Shown here in pieces: positions 17,917 through 27,798 of a stretch of DNA of 64,000 nucleotides. Source of the DNA: Calothrix parasitica NIES-267 (GTDB taxonomy: Bacteria > Cyanobacteriota > Cyanobacteriia > Cyanobacteriales > Nostocaceae); contig NZ_AP018227.1 in NCBI RefSeq assembly GCF_002368095.1, positions 7,970,167 to 8,034,166 of the forward strand, written 5' to 3'. Under the pieces are notes generated by a model. It searched no databases. It saw nothing but the letters and a program-made list of their open reading frames with translations, and was not told where the DNA came from. The first letter of the stretch is position 1. The number at the start of each line of letters is the position of its first letter. The position numbers were made by a program, and so were the translations under genes.

Positions 17917-19725
17917 TGGTCAAAAACCGTTATAACTGTCGGTCAGACCACTCGTCGGTGTCAGTTTCTGTCCCGTCGAAGTGGTGTTAGGGTTAGCGGA
18001 GCTTGTCCGCTAGGACATAGCGTCTCCCCCCAGGGAGATACCCGAAAGACGAAAATAGAATGTACTTACGGATGCGCGTAAAATAGTCGTTTTAAGTTCT
18101 ACTTTCTATTGTATGTTTTTTATGCTTGAAGTTTAATAAAATATTAAAATTTTCACATGAAATATACCTTTTTACATTTTCCCGTTTCTTTATCTTTGCT
18201 GGCTTATTGAATGCACTTTAACGGCTGAGACTTTTTATATTTTCCAAATTGTAATCAGAAATCAAGCTAATGGGAAAGCGGGAAATGGTTTTTCAACAAG
18301 ACTTCCTACTCTTTAGCTAAACTGAACTTATCGTATTTACACAGCACGAACACAATCAGTTGTGAATAAAATGCGAGCCTTGCAAGGATAATTAATTACC
18401 AAAACTGTAGTTAGAAAAGATTTTCCAAAGGTCGATATCTGAGACCTCAAGCTTTGTGCAATTTAGAGCTAGATAAAAAACTGATTTTAATCTTATACCT
18501 CCTGTAAGTAGTTCATCAAATTCAAAGTTTACTCTTCCTTGTATGATTTGACCAGATAACTATCAATACTAACTCCAATACTGGATAGGTTTTGTCTCAA
18601 AGCGATGAATCAGTCAATGTCAGAAAATTACATTTAGCTTGCCAAAAAGCACTCTTCATCTTCCAAAACTTAGTAAAACAGCGATTAATGTAAGCTATTT
18701 ATTGTATTATTCTCCCGTTGATAAGATGCTTCACTATTTATTACAAAAATAAAAACAGTACTAACAAATTGTGTTCTACTGGTTTAACCAGCAATTTACG
18801 CGACATCTGAAAAGATATCAAAAAAATCCAGCACGGTTTTTAACAACAGCAATATTTGTATTTACTGCTCAAAATAACTTTCCAAGCCTAAAAATTACTA
18901 AGGTAGAATTTGACCGTTTAAGCAAAAATGTTTACCTCCAAGAAAAGCAACCTATCAAAATTTACAACTAGTATCTAACACGAATACTTTTCGCGTATGT
19001 CATCCTATGTTGATTAACCTCCCTTGAATACTGTGAATAGTCGCTTCCAAAAATATTTTTAGTTACTATTCTTTCCCGACTATGGGTAAACCCAAGGACA
19101 AGTTTACGCCTAATCTACCACTTCAAATAGTAAAAGAAAAGTTTTAGCTTCTGTCTGAGGATGTAAATTATATTTTTATAGCGAATATTAGGGATATTTT
19201 TAATAAAAAATTAGACGTTAAAAAGCAATTTTAGTAAACTAGGCATGCAGCTAAATTTTATAGTAAGAAAACACCGCATTATTGTAGCGGTTCGCGGAAA
19301 GCTTGTGGGAAGCGCGTCTGAGTTAGCGCTAGTGTCCATAACGGAGAGATAGGATATGTCTGACAAAGAAAATAATCTCAGAAAACAGTAGAGATGTGAT
19401 TATACCAGTTTTCAGTTGAATGGAATGCACCCCACTGCGTTGCGCGGGTTCCCCGCGTTCCCCGCGTTGTAGCAAGTGGCGTGGTGAGGTTTATCAAAGT
19501 GCATTGCACCAAAATGAAACGCGCTAAATATTTCAAAAGTAAAGTTTGCGGTGTAAAAAATATTTAACCAAGAAATCTAATTTTTCACAGATATGAGTTT
19601 ATTCTTTACTCAATCAAAAACTGCTATGAATATTTTTTGCTTGTTAGCTATTAAACCGGAAAACTCACTAAATAGCTGGTAACTTATATTACTAGATATT
19701 GCTTACCTATGACTCAATGATGCAA
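17917..19725. other. 1.8-kb gene-poor region
   Basis: No convincing gene. Repeat-derived sequence lies at 17940-18060 (GTTAGCGGAGCTTGTCCGCTAGGACA type) and 19285-19345, and a CCCCGCGTTCCCCGCGTTG tract at about 19450-19468. A 66-codon frame from GTG 18771 to 18971 has plausible composition but no recognised relative. A decayed gene, an untranslated RNA or a long leader of the following kinase are possible; nothing in the sequence decides. Confidence 0.5.
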
Positions 19726-21123
19726 ATGCTGTTAAATAACCGCTATCAAATTATTCGGACTTTGGGAAGTGGTGGATTTGGCGACACTTTCTTAGCAGAA
19801 GATACTCAAATGCCTTCTCAGCGTCGCTGCGTAATCAAACAGCTTAAGCTAATTGAAAATAAACCCCAAATTTATCAATTGGTTCGGGAAAGATTTGGGA
19901 GGGAAGCAGCAATTCTAGAAGAATTAGGAGGATTAAGCGAGCAGATTCCTACTTTATATGCTTATTTTCATTTGGAGGAAAAGTTTTACTTAGTTCAGGA
20001 ATGGGTTGAAGGAGATACTTTAAGTACCGTCGTTCAACAGCAGGGTTTATTTAATGAAAAAAGAGCCAAGGAAATATTAGTCAGTATTTTACCAGTTTTA
20101 GAATTCGTACACAGCAAGCGTATTGTTCATCGCGATATTAAACCCGACAATATTATTCTGCGACAGGACGGTAGACCCGTGCTGATAGATTTTGGTGCAG
20201 TACGCGAAACAATGGCAACAGCTGTAAATTCCCAAGGTAGTCTTACCCGTTCAATTGTAATCGGTACACCGGGCTACATGCCGAGCGAACAAGCTGCTGG
20301 TAGAGCGGTTTATTCTAGCGATCTATATAGTTTGGCATTAACCATTGTTTATTTGTTATCTGGAAAATCACCACAAATACTAGAAACAGATTCACAAACG
20401 GGAGAAATTATTTGGGAACCTGAAGTTGGGAATATTAGTTCTTCATTCAAGGCAATAATAAATAAAGCCATTGCTTACCATCCAAGGGAACGTTACTCTA
20501 CGGCTTTAGAAATGTTGGAAGATTTGCAACTGGGAGCAACTCCACTTCCAGCTACTTTACCTTTTCAAAATCAAACTAATATTACTGAAGAATCAACGAT
20601 TTTAGCTGATAAGGCTAACCAAAATTTACTCGACCAACAAGTTACAAAATATCAAGAAGATAAAGCATCAAACAAAACACCGATTTTATTTCCAAGTGTA
20701 ATTTTAGCTGGTGTTATTGGGTTATTTGCTATTGTTAACTTTTTTGGTAACTTTTGGTTATTAAAACCGATAAATACTATATTTCAGCCTCAAATTCAAT
20801 CTAATATTGAACCCGATTCAGAATCTTCATTACCTACGAAAGTAGATTATTTTTGGCTTTCTTGGAGAAGAGCAACAGATGCGGATTTAGAACCTATGGA
20901 TGGTTTAAGTTTGGATATAATGAGGAATTCAGTTTTTGCTCGTCACGGACGACGTTTTAAGAATAAGGGTTTACAAGAGTATTTTGATAAACAATCTTGG
21001 TATAACCCTAAATATTCTCCTGAAGAATTTCCGTCTAGTAAACTTTCCGATTTAGAGCGACGTAATGTCGCATATATAGCAGAATATCAAGATAGAACAA
21101 ATAAAAGATTTTTTGGTAAGTAA
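19726..21123 (+). CDS. Ser/Thr protein kinase with membrane span and YARHG domain
   Basis: Starting at ATG 19726 (465 aa) it aligns from residue 1 with the second kinase at 24125 (both MLLNNRYQIIRTLGSGGFG); ATGs at 19717 and 19720 and a TTG at 19699 are alternatives. Hanks-type motifs: Gly loop 14-19, Lys38, HRDIKPDN (Asp137), DFG at 155-157, GTPGYMPSEQ. A single membrane helix follows at about 320-345. The extracytoplasmic end holds a YARHG domain (VFARHGRRFKNKG, YFDKQSWYNP), a likely peptidoglycan- or surface-binding module. This suggests a receptor kinase sensing the envelope. It lies upstream of, and converges on, the FHA-ABC exporter gene. Confidence 0.92.
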   Translation: MLLNNRYQIIRTLGSGGFGDTFLAEDTQMPSQRRCVIKQLKLIENKPQIYQLVRERFGREAAILEELGGLSEQIPTLYAYFHLEEKFYLVQEWVEGDTLSTVVQQQGLFNEKRAKEILVSILPVLEFVHSKRIVHRDIKPDNIILRQDGRPVLIDFGAVRETMATAVNSQGSLTRSIVIGTPGYMPSEQAAGRAVYSSDLYSLALTIVYLLSGKSPQILETDSQTGEIIWEPEVGNISSSFKAIINKAIAYHPRERYSTALEMLEDLQLGATPLPATLPFQNQTNITEESTILADKANQNLLDQQVTKYQEDKASNKTPILFPSVILAGVIGLFAIVNFFGNFWLLKPINTIFQPQIQSNIEPDSESSLPTKVDYFWLSWRRATDADLEPMDGLSLDIMRNSVFARHGRRFKNKGLQEYFDKQSWYNPKYSPEEFPSSKLSDLERRNVAYIAEYQDRTNKRFFGK

Positions 21124-21372
21124 TGTAATTTGGAAATTGGGAATTGTTAATTGGTAATTGCTAAAGGATAATAAATTATTACTATTGTTTTGAGAGCATC
21201 CCAATTTGGGAAAAATCTTTGGTAATGCGAGCATCTTGCTCAATATCTATAGCGAGCATCTTGCTCGCACTACAAAATTGTAAATTTGGGATTATTTTAT
21301 TTTTTATATTCAAATTGAATTTCTATATTACCTATTCCCAATGCCCAATTACCCATTACCTATTACCTACAA
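21124..21372. repeat. Short repeats between kinase and exporter
   Basis: 249 bp between converging genes. Two copies of GAGCATCTTGCTC (about 21228 and 21254), each hairpin-forming, and heptamer-like GGTAATTG/CCAATTACC tracts at both ends. They may serve as a bidirectional terminator. Confidence 0.5.
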
Positions 21373-23742
21373 TTAAAAAATATCTTTCCGCTTTTGTAAC
21401 CAAAAAGCAACAGTTAAATATACTAATGCATGTAAACCCAAGATTCCCCAGTTGAGAGCTAAGTTTTCCCAAGTTGCATCATAAACAGGTGTGGGTTCAA
21501 AAGGTCGAATAGCAGTAGTACCATCCGGTAGTTTTACCGCGTCGGGAACCATTGCATTAACATTAACTAAACTACCGTAAGCTCCTATTGACCAACGGCT
21601 TAACATTAACCAAGAAATTATTTTACCTATTCCTTTAATTTTGAATAAAACGCCAGAAAATATAATTTGTGGGATTAGAAGTAAAGGTAAAGCGCTATTG
21701 GCTTGAGAAGCATTTTTGACGACTGTTGATACTAATAAACCTAGACTCATACTGGTTAATAGCGTCAGAAAAGTCGTAATTGACAATCCTAATGTCCAAG
21801 GAATAATTTCTGGTTGTGGTGATTGAAATAAGATAGTAATTACTGAAGATATTAATATTGTTTGTAATAAAGCTAAGCCAGAAAGAATAATTAATTTGGA
21901 ACTGAGATAAGCGAACAGTCCTAAATTCACTAGTCTTTCTCGGAAATAAATAGCAGCTTCTTTAATGATTTCTTGCAACGAACTCGAAAGTCCTACCCAT
22001 AAAGCTGCACAGGTAAATACAAATAATACCCGTAGTGCTAATGGTGCTAAATTAGCATCTGGATTATCCGGTAAAACAAAAGGATTTTTATCGCCAAGAG
22101 CTACCGTAATTAAGCCAATGCCTATTGGTGCGGTTAATAGCGCTAAACTTAGGTTAATGCGATCGCGCTTCTGGATTTGGAAATATCTTTGTGTAAGAAT
22201 ACTTAGCTGTTTTGTAAAAGTAACGCCGGAATTTCGTTTATCAACTTTTCTCGGTTTTGATGCTTGAGTTCCGGGGCTGAGATGATTAGCAACATAAATA
22301 CGAAAATCATCTGATTTATGAAATCTTTCCGCTTCATCAACGACATTTTCTGGTTTTTCTAACTGATTATAAATATCAGCAAAATCTTCAGTTACTCTAA
22401 AAAACCTTAAACATTCAGCAGGAGGACCAAAGTAACATAAACGTCCACCTTGTCCCAAGAATACAACTCTATCGCATAATTTGATATTCGCGGTTGCATG
22501 AGTCACTAAAATAACGGTTCTTCCTTGATCTGCTAACTTCCGCAACAGTTGCATCATTTTTTTATCCAAACCTGGATCTAATCCGGAAGTCGGTTCATCT
22601 AAGAAAAATAATTTCGGGTCAGCGAGTAACTCAACTCCGATACTGACTCGTTTTCTTTGTCCTCCGCTAAGCTCGCTGATTAAAGCATGACGACGGTGGG
22701 ACATTTCCACATCAGATAAAGTTTGTTCTACCACTTTCTGTACGTCAATATCTGGTGGTAGTCGCAATTTAGCTGCATAGGTAAGAACTTGAGCAACAGT
22801 TAATTGACGGTGAATAATATCATCTTGGGGTACATAACCGATTTGAGTACGGTAAATGTTAAAAGTGCTGCGTAAATCTTCCCCATTCAAATAAACAACA
22901 CCCTCAGTCAGCTTTTCTGTTCCTAATAAAGAACGCATTAAAGTAGATTTACCAGCACCACTACCTCCAACCAAAGCTACAAGTTGTCCCGGTTCAATGG
23001 CACAAGAAATACCATCCAACCTTCGCTTACCATTGGTTACAATTACCAAATTGCAAGCATCCAAGCGGATTTTATTTCCTCTATCAAGTATTTTTAACTC
23101 GGAACCGCTCAGCAATAAAGTATATGGGCCAATACGAATTGTCGAGTTTTCAGTTAAAACTTTGTTTCCGCTGATTTTCTCTCCATCAACAAAAACACCA
23201 TTAGTACTAGTATCCCGGATAACATATCGTCCTTGAGGGTCTTTATCAATGATGGCATGACGACGAGATACTGTAGGAGCATCCAAAGTTAAATTAGCTT
23301 TTTCATCCCTTCCCATCAAAACAGAACCGTTTTTCAATGAAACTGAATATAACTTTACTTCCCTATTTGTAAAGGGTTGTTTAGGATTGTTGTATTTCAA
23401 CAACACTTGGTTTTCAGGATTTTGTCCAATTTGAATTTCGGTTCCATTCGCTAGCAGAAAACCGCTATCTGGAGTAATGCGAGTGCGATTAATATAAAGT
23501 CCGTTAGTGCTGGGTTCATTTCCATCACCATCATATATCCGATAATTTTCCCCTTCCCGAAATAACACCGCTTGGGTACGTCCTACAACCTGCCAATCTG
23601 GTGGTACCAGCAAATCTGCAAAACTCGCATCACGTCCGAATTTATGCTGTTGGTCTATCAATGCTAAGCGTAAAATTTTTCCTTGATGATTTAATTCTAA
23701 ATAAGGATTATCAACAACTGTAGTATTACCTGTTTGAGTCAT
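21373..23742 (-). CDS. ABC exporter with two FHA domains (ATPase and ABC-2 permease in one chain)
   Basis: 789 aa. Two forkhead-associated phosphothreonine-binding domains come first: residues about 34-110 (FGRD, STNGLYIN) and 142-210 (MGRDEKANLTL, SRRHAII, STNGVFVDG). The ATPase follows: Walker A GGSGAGKST (259-267), Q loop GYVPQDD, signature LSGGQRKRVS, Walker B LFFLDEPTSGLD. From about residue 530 an ABC-2 membrane domain with six spans ends the protein, as in ABCG half-transporters, so it probably dimerises. FHA2 keeps the G-R-S/R-x-x-x-N-G pattern; FHA1 lacks the S-x-x-H and may be degenerate. Flanking Ser/Thr kinases suggest phosphorylation control. Substrate unknown. Confidence 0.93.
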   Translation of the reverse strand: MTQTGNTTVVDNPYLELNHQGKILRLALIDQQHKFGRDASFADLLVPPDWQVVGRTQAVLFREGENYRIYDGDGNEPSTNGLYINRTRITPDSGFLLANGTEIQIGQNPENQVLLKYNNPKQPFTNREVKLYSVSLKNGSVLMGRDEKANLTLDAPTVSRRHAIIDKDPQGRYVIRDTSTNGVFVDGEKISGNKVLTENSTIRIGPYTLLLSGSELKILDRGNKIRLDACNLVIVTNGKRRLDGISCAIEPGQLVALVGGSGAGKSTLMRSLLGTEKLTEGVVYLNGEDLRSTFNIYRTQIGYVPQDDIIHRQLTVAQVLTYAAKLRLPPDIDVQKVVEQTLSDVEMSHRRHALISELSGGQRKRVSIGVELLADPKLFFLDEPTSGLDPGLDKKMMQLLRKLADQGRTVILVTHATANIKLCDRVVFLGQGGRLCYFGPPAECLRFFRVTEDFADIYNQLEKPENVVDEAERFHKSDDFRIYVANHLSPGTQASKPRKVDKRNSGVTFTKQLSILTQRYFQIQKRDRINLSLALLTAPIGIGLITVALGDKNPFVLPDNPDANLAPLALRVLFVFTCAALWVGLSSSLQEIIKEAAIYFRERLVNLGLFAYLSSKLIILSGLALLQTILISSVITILFQSPQPEIIPWTLGLSITTFLTLLTSMSLGLLVSTVVKNASQANSALPLLLIPQIIFSGVLFKIKGIGKIISWLMLSRWSIGAYGSLVNVNAMVPDAVKLPDGTTAIRPFEPTPVYDATWENLALNWGILGLHALVYLTVAFWLQKRKDIF

Positions 23743-24124
23743 TATTTATATTAAAAGCGCTTTTTCACACAAGAATCTTAGCAGTATAACTGCATAGCGC
23801 AATAGGAAATTGAGACTAAAGTAGGGAAGAGTGAGGAGTTAGGAGTTAGGAGTTATGAATTAAACTGCTTAGTATTTTTATTGCTACAGGGTTAACCATT
23901 GTTTCCTTACTCACTACTCATTACTCACTACTCATTACTCGCTACTCATTACTTGTTACTCGCTACTCCCTATTCCCTACTCCCAGCAGCCAAAGAAACA
24001 AATTTTCTTATACCTAAGTTCCCGTGTAATCATAAATATTAACCGAAAGCGCAACGGATACAAGAAAATAGGTAAAATATATGACTAGTGTTCCCTTTGG
24101 CTTACTAGCGCTTAATTTATACAA
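23743..24124. repeat. Divergent upstream region with STRR arrays
   Basis: 382 bp between the exporter (minus) and kinase 2 (plus). GGAGTTA units lie at 23834-23856 and about ten ACTACTC/ATTACTC heptamers at about 23907-23970. Promoters of both genes must lie here; no clear boxes seen. Confidence 0.65.
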
Positions 24125-25801
24125 ATGTTGCTAAACAACCGCTATCAGATTATTCGGACTTTAGGGAGCGGTGGATTTGGAGAAACTGTCTTGGCAGAAG
24201 ATACCCAAATGCCTTCTCGCCGTCCTTGCGTGATTAAGCAATTACGACCAATTCAACACAATCCAAAGGTTTACCAATTAGTACGGGAGAGATTTGGACG
24301 CGAAGCAGCGACTTTAGAAGAATTGGGTGATAACAGTCCTCAGATTCCAACACTGTACGCTTATTTTAGCGACAATGGGCAATTCTACTTAGTTCAAGAA
24401 TATATTCAAGGAAAAACTCTTACACAAGTTGTTGAAGAACAAGGATTGATGGATGAAAATTCTGTCAAACAAATTTTAATTAGTATTTTGCCAGTTCTTG
24501 AGTACGTTCATTCCAAAGGGATTGTTCATCGAGATATCAAACCGGAAAATATTTTAATAGATGCTGAGGGTAAACCTGTATTAATCGATTTTGGTGCAGT
24601 TAAAGAAACTTTATCTACTTTATTAACTCCTTCAGGTAACGCAACAAAGTCAATCGTCATCGGTACACCAGGATTTATGGCTACCGAGCAATCGGTGGGA
24701 AGACCTATGTTTGCCAGCGATATATATAGTTTGGGGATGACTGTAATTTATTTAGTTACAGGAAAAAGGCCCCAGGAGCTAACCACAGAACCTGAAACTG
24801 GTAAAGTGTTATGGCGGCAGTATGCACCTAACATCAAGGATAATTTTGCTGATATTTTAGATAAAGCAATTGGATTTGATGCCAGAGAAAGATTTAAAAC
24901 TGCTAGCGCTATGCTGAAAGCGCTACAAACTGGTATTTTAGGTTTACCTTCTGAAGTTTTGCATACAGGTGGTTTTTCAGATACTGTTGCTCCGGGAGTA
25001 ACCCTACTACCTCAAACTTATTTAAATACGGTTGCTATTCCACCAACATCTTCAGTAAGTAGCAATAATGGAAACGGTAAAGGAATCCTTCTCGGTAGTT
25101 TGATTGTGGGTAGTTTAATTGGTGCATCAATAATTGTTGGTTTTGCTTTAAACAAGCAGCCCAAGCAAGTTCAAACCGTTACACAGCAGCCACAAGCAAC
25201 AATACCCGAACCAACTCCACAAAAATCAAGTAAAACTCAAACTACACCAACACCAAATCCAGAACCAATAATAAAGCCGGCTTTTACTGCACCAGCAACC
25301 ACTTCAACAGATGTAGCTCCACAAGTCGAAGCACCACTTAGAAGACCGCAAAATCCTCAAACAATAAACCCCGCTCCAGATGTGGTGGAAATTCCCCAAA
25401 CAACTGATTTATCCCCTCCTGGAGAAATTGAACCACCAGTTGAACCACCAGCTAAACCACCAATACAACAACCATCACCAGCAAAAACAGTAGAAAATTA
25501 TTATTTAAATATCAACCAAGGTCAGTATAAAACAGCTTGGAATCAGCTATCTGCTGAATTTAAAGATAACAAAGGTCTTCATCCTAATGGCTATTTTTCT
25601 TATTTAAGCTGGTGGAGAGGAAAAGTTAAAAACGTAAATATTCAACAAATAAATATTTTGGAAGCAAATGTAGATACAGCGACAGTCGATGCTTCCTTGG
25701 ACTACTTAATGAAAAATGGTCGGATTATTAATCAGTCCGTGCGTTTTTTCTTATCATGGGATGAGCAGAATCGCAGGTGGGTAGTTAGAGATGCTACTTG
25801 A
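24125..25801 (+). CDS. Ser/Thr protein kinase with membrane span, Pro-rich linker and C-terminal NTF2/IMS-like domain
   Basis: 558 aa. The kinase domain is paralogous to that at 19726 with the same spacing: Gly loop 14-19, Lys38, Asp137 in HRDIKPEN, DFG, GTPGFMATEQ. A membrane helix near residues 318-342 follows a Ser/Asn/Gly linker. About 100 residues of Pro/Thr/Glu-rich linker then lead to a 105-residue end domain (TVENYYLNINQGQYKTAW, WWRGKVKNVNI, FLSWDEQNRRWVVRD) of the NTF2/ARC6-IMS-like type seen after several cyanobacterial kinases. The outer domain differs from that of its paralogue, so the two kinases probably sense different things. Confidence 0.92.
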   Translation: MLLNNRYQIIRTLGSGGFGETVLAEDTQMPSRRPCVIKQLRPIQHNPKVYQLVRERFGREAATLEELGDNSPQIPTLYAYFSDNGQFYLVQEYIQGKTLTQVVEEQGLMDENSVKQILISILPVLEYVHSKGIVHRDIKPENILIDAEGKPVLIDFGAVKETLSTLLTPSGNATKSIVIGTPGFMATEQSVGRPMFASDIYSLGMTVIYLVTGKRPQELTTEPETGKVLWRQYAPNIKDNFADILDKAIGFDARERFKTASAMLKALQTGILGLPSEVLHTGGFSDTVAPGVTLLPQTYLNTVAIPPTSSVSSNNGNGKGILLGSLIVGSLIGASIIVGFALNKQPKQVQTVTQQPQATIPEPTPQKSSKTQTTPTPNPEPIIKPAFTAPATTSTDVAPQVEAPLRRPQNPQTINPAPDVVEIPQTTDLSPPGEIEPPVEPPAKPPIQQPSPAKTVENYYLNINQGQYKTAWNQLSAEFKDNKGLHPNGYFSYLSWWRGKVKNVNIQQINILEANVDTATVDASLDYLMKNGRIINQSVRFFLSWDEQNRRWVVRDAT

Positions 25802-26150
25802 AGCGACTGTTATTCGAGGAAGCAACCCTGCATATATTCCTAGAAAAAGTTTCACATTCAAATTAAAGTTAACTCAATACCTGCTCGGACGATTTCAAGA
25901 AAACGCTTTAATGAGTCCTAGGAAATACTAGCAATTTTTATAATGTTTTATAATACTTCAAAATATTGCCCTATAATTGCAATGATTGAGTATTATCTAA
26001 TAATTATATTTTTATAATATAAGTTTGGGTATCGCCGGTTGAAGGCATAACATTTGTTCGCTACATAACGATTAATGTTTTGCGAAACTATGGTGCCCTT
26101 TAGATTTTGTATTATTCTTCAAACTGTTGTAATTCCAGCAAAAAATCTAC
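25802..26150. other. Intergenic, no feature seen
   Basis: 349 bp, AT-rich in 25930-26020, containing the promoter of lepB presumably. No repeat array and no coding frame. Confidence 0.45.
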
Positions 26151-26708
26151 ATGACTTCTCAGGAAAACGATGCACCATCAAAAGCATGGCGTAGTTTACG
26201 AGAAAATCTAATTCTAATTACCATCGCTTTGGTGTTAGCGTTCTTCATTCGGACTTTCATAGCCGAACCCCGCTACATCCCTTCAGATTCGATGCTACCA
26301 ACTTTAGAAACGGGCGATAGATTAGTAATTGAAAAGATTTCCTATAGATTTAATTCTCCTAAATTCGGCGATATAGTAGTTTTTCAACCACCACCAGAAT
26401 TACAGCGTCGCGGATATTCTCAAGACCAAGCTTTCATCAAGCGTATAATTGGCACTCCTGGGGACACACTTAAAATTGATGACGGAAAGGTTTATCTTAA
26501 CGGAAATATTTTGCAAGAAGATTATATCAAAGAACCGCCCCTACAAGCTTTTCAATTAGTACGAGTTCCCCAAAACCAATATTTTATGATGGGAGATAAT
26601 CGTAACGATAGTAACGACTCTCGCTATTGGGGCTTTTTACCGAAAAAAAATATGATTGGCAAAGCAATCTTTCGTTTTTGGCCTCTTGGTAGAATTGGCG
26701 CAATCTAA
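26151..26708 (+). CDS. lepB: Signal peptidase I
   Basis: 185 aa. One N-terminal membrane anchor (about 25-43), then the catalytic Ser47 in IPSDSMLPTL and Lys97 in FIKRIIGTPGD, the Ser/Lys dyad of bacterial type I signal peptidases, and box E GDNRNDSNDSRYWG. It cleaves signal peptides of exported proteins at the plasma or thylakoid membrane. Cyanobacteria usually have two such enzymes and this cannot be assigned to one of them by sequence alone. A GGATTTT STRR begins directly after the stop. Confidence 0.94.
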   Translation: MTSQENDAPSKAWRSLRENLILITIALVLAFFIRTFIAEPRYIPSDSMLPTLETGDRLVIEKISYRFNSPKFGDIVVFQPPPELQRRGYSQDQAFIKRIIGTPGDTLKIDDGKVYLNGNILQEDYIKEPPLQAFQLVRVPQNQYFMMGDNRNDSNDSRYWGFLPKKNMIGKAIFRFWPLGRIGAI

Positions 26709-26740
26709 TTTTAGATTTTGGATTTTGGATTTTGGATTAA
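26706..26740. repeat. STRR GGATTTT array after lepB
   Basis: Four to five tandem GGATTTT heptamers; the same unit occurs at 28943-28968, 54136-54155, 56325-56355 and, inverted, inside mnmE at 30314-30347. Confidence 0.8.
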
Positions 26741-26806
26741 GGTTTAGAAGTTAGGAGTTACAGATTATAAATTAAGATTTAGAAGTTGTATTCGCAGCAA
26801 TTATTT

Positions 26807-27346
26807 TTAAAACTGCAAATAATACATTAACTGAGCCAGTGTTTCGCCAGAAAGATTCAACCGTTTTTGAAAATCAACTATATTACGATATGGCCCGGAT
26901 AAATTACGATTCTCAACTACTGCTTGTGCTAAAGAAGAATCGATAAAAGGTACTTTTAATAAACCTTCAATTGTTGCAGTACTAGGATTAACAACATAAG
27001 TAATAGTATTTACTGATTCGTCGTCATAATAACCAAAAATCAAAATTGCTTCTAAGGGTTTTAACCGCTGTGCTGGTAAACCTAAAGCCGCTGCAATATC
27101 TTCTATACAATAAAATTTGACACCCGTTCTTCCTAGTTCTACCAGGGTTCGTGCTTGATGTATTGACAAACCTGGTAACCGCAACCAATCATCGACTGTA
27201 GCTTGGTTTGCATCAATCCGAATCCCAACTTCAACTGCGATCGCAATTTCTTCACCAGATTTTAATCGATAATAAGGGTCATTAAGTAATGCATGACGCA
27301 GTTTTTGCAATCTGGGGTTGATTCTAGGTAGCCAGTTTGGGTTCAT
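26807..27346 (-). CDS. ComEA-like helix-hairpin-helix protein
   Basis: 179 aa with two or three HhH motifs: IDANQATVDDWLRLPGLS (about 44-61), a central FYCIEDIAAALGL, and NPSTATIEGLLKVPFIDSSLAQAVVENR (split by family positions about 120-147) followed by GPYRNIVDFQKRLNL. These are the ComEA/OB-type DNA-binding hairpins. It has no signal peptide or membrane anchor, unlike true ComEA competence receptors, so a cytoplasmic DNA-binding role is more likely. Converges with lepB; the start is the first ATG. Confidence 0.75.
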   Translation of the reverse strand: MNPNWLPRINPRLQKLRHALLNDPYYRLKSGEEIAIAVEVGIRIDANQATVDDWLRLPGLSIHQARTLVELGRTGVKFYCIEDIAAALGLPAQRLKPLEAILIFGYYDDESVNTITYVVNPSTATIEGLLKVPFIDSSLAQAVVENRNLSGPYRNIVDFQKRLNLSGETLAQLMYYLQF

Positions 27347-27379
27347 GGGTAGGTTTGTTTAAGTAGCGAGTAGTGAGTA

Positions 27380-27690
27380 AAGAGTAGCAAGTAATGGAAT
27401 TAAATGGATAGTTAAGCAACAGATAAGCTGATGTGTAAAAAAAATTATCTTGAGTAAATACGGGAGGTGTAGAATTTTTCAAAGTCTCAAGCAATGATGT
27501 TACAGTTACTAGTTGTTTTTGTGATGTATCATCTGGAGCATCTCGTAGTCTTTGGTAATTTTGCCATCTAAGTTCGCGCCATAATACTACAACTTCAAAA
27601 CTTTATAAGTTATCGGACGTACCAGGTAAATTATTATCATCAATTGTTAAATCAAACTTTTGAGCCAATTACCCCAAGACATCTACCTAT
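27380..27690 (-). pseudogene. Decayed gene remnant
   Basis: On the minus strand one frame reads well for about 100 codons, with SFEVVVLWRELRWQNYQRLRD and, after it, a Thr/Leu-rich stretch ending near 27370. The same frame continues upstream through TAA at 27603-27605 into KFDLTIDDNNLPGTSDNL, and a further TAA about 24 codons up. There is no usable start. I do not recognise the family. It fills the gap between the ComEA-like and Uma2 genes. Confidence 0.4.
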
Positions 27691-27798
27691 AAAAGGACTT
27701 GGTTAAAAAGGTCGTGGTCTGTTTTACTTATTTGACAGCATTCAGATTAAAGTTATCTCGCGCTACGCTAGACTTATAGCACCTAAATACTTGCTACC

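Noticed and set aside
17875-18081. 68-codon frame overlapping the sasA start
   Set aside because: Made of repeat sequence and antisense to sasA.
17920-18100. Structured RNA or riboswitch next to sasA
   Set aside because: Folding segments are dispersed repeat elements; no conserved riboswitch motif recognised.
18771-18971. 66-codon frame starting at GTG
   Set aside because: Composition is plausible but no RBS, no recognised family; only mentioned within the gene-poor region.
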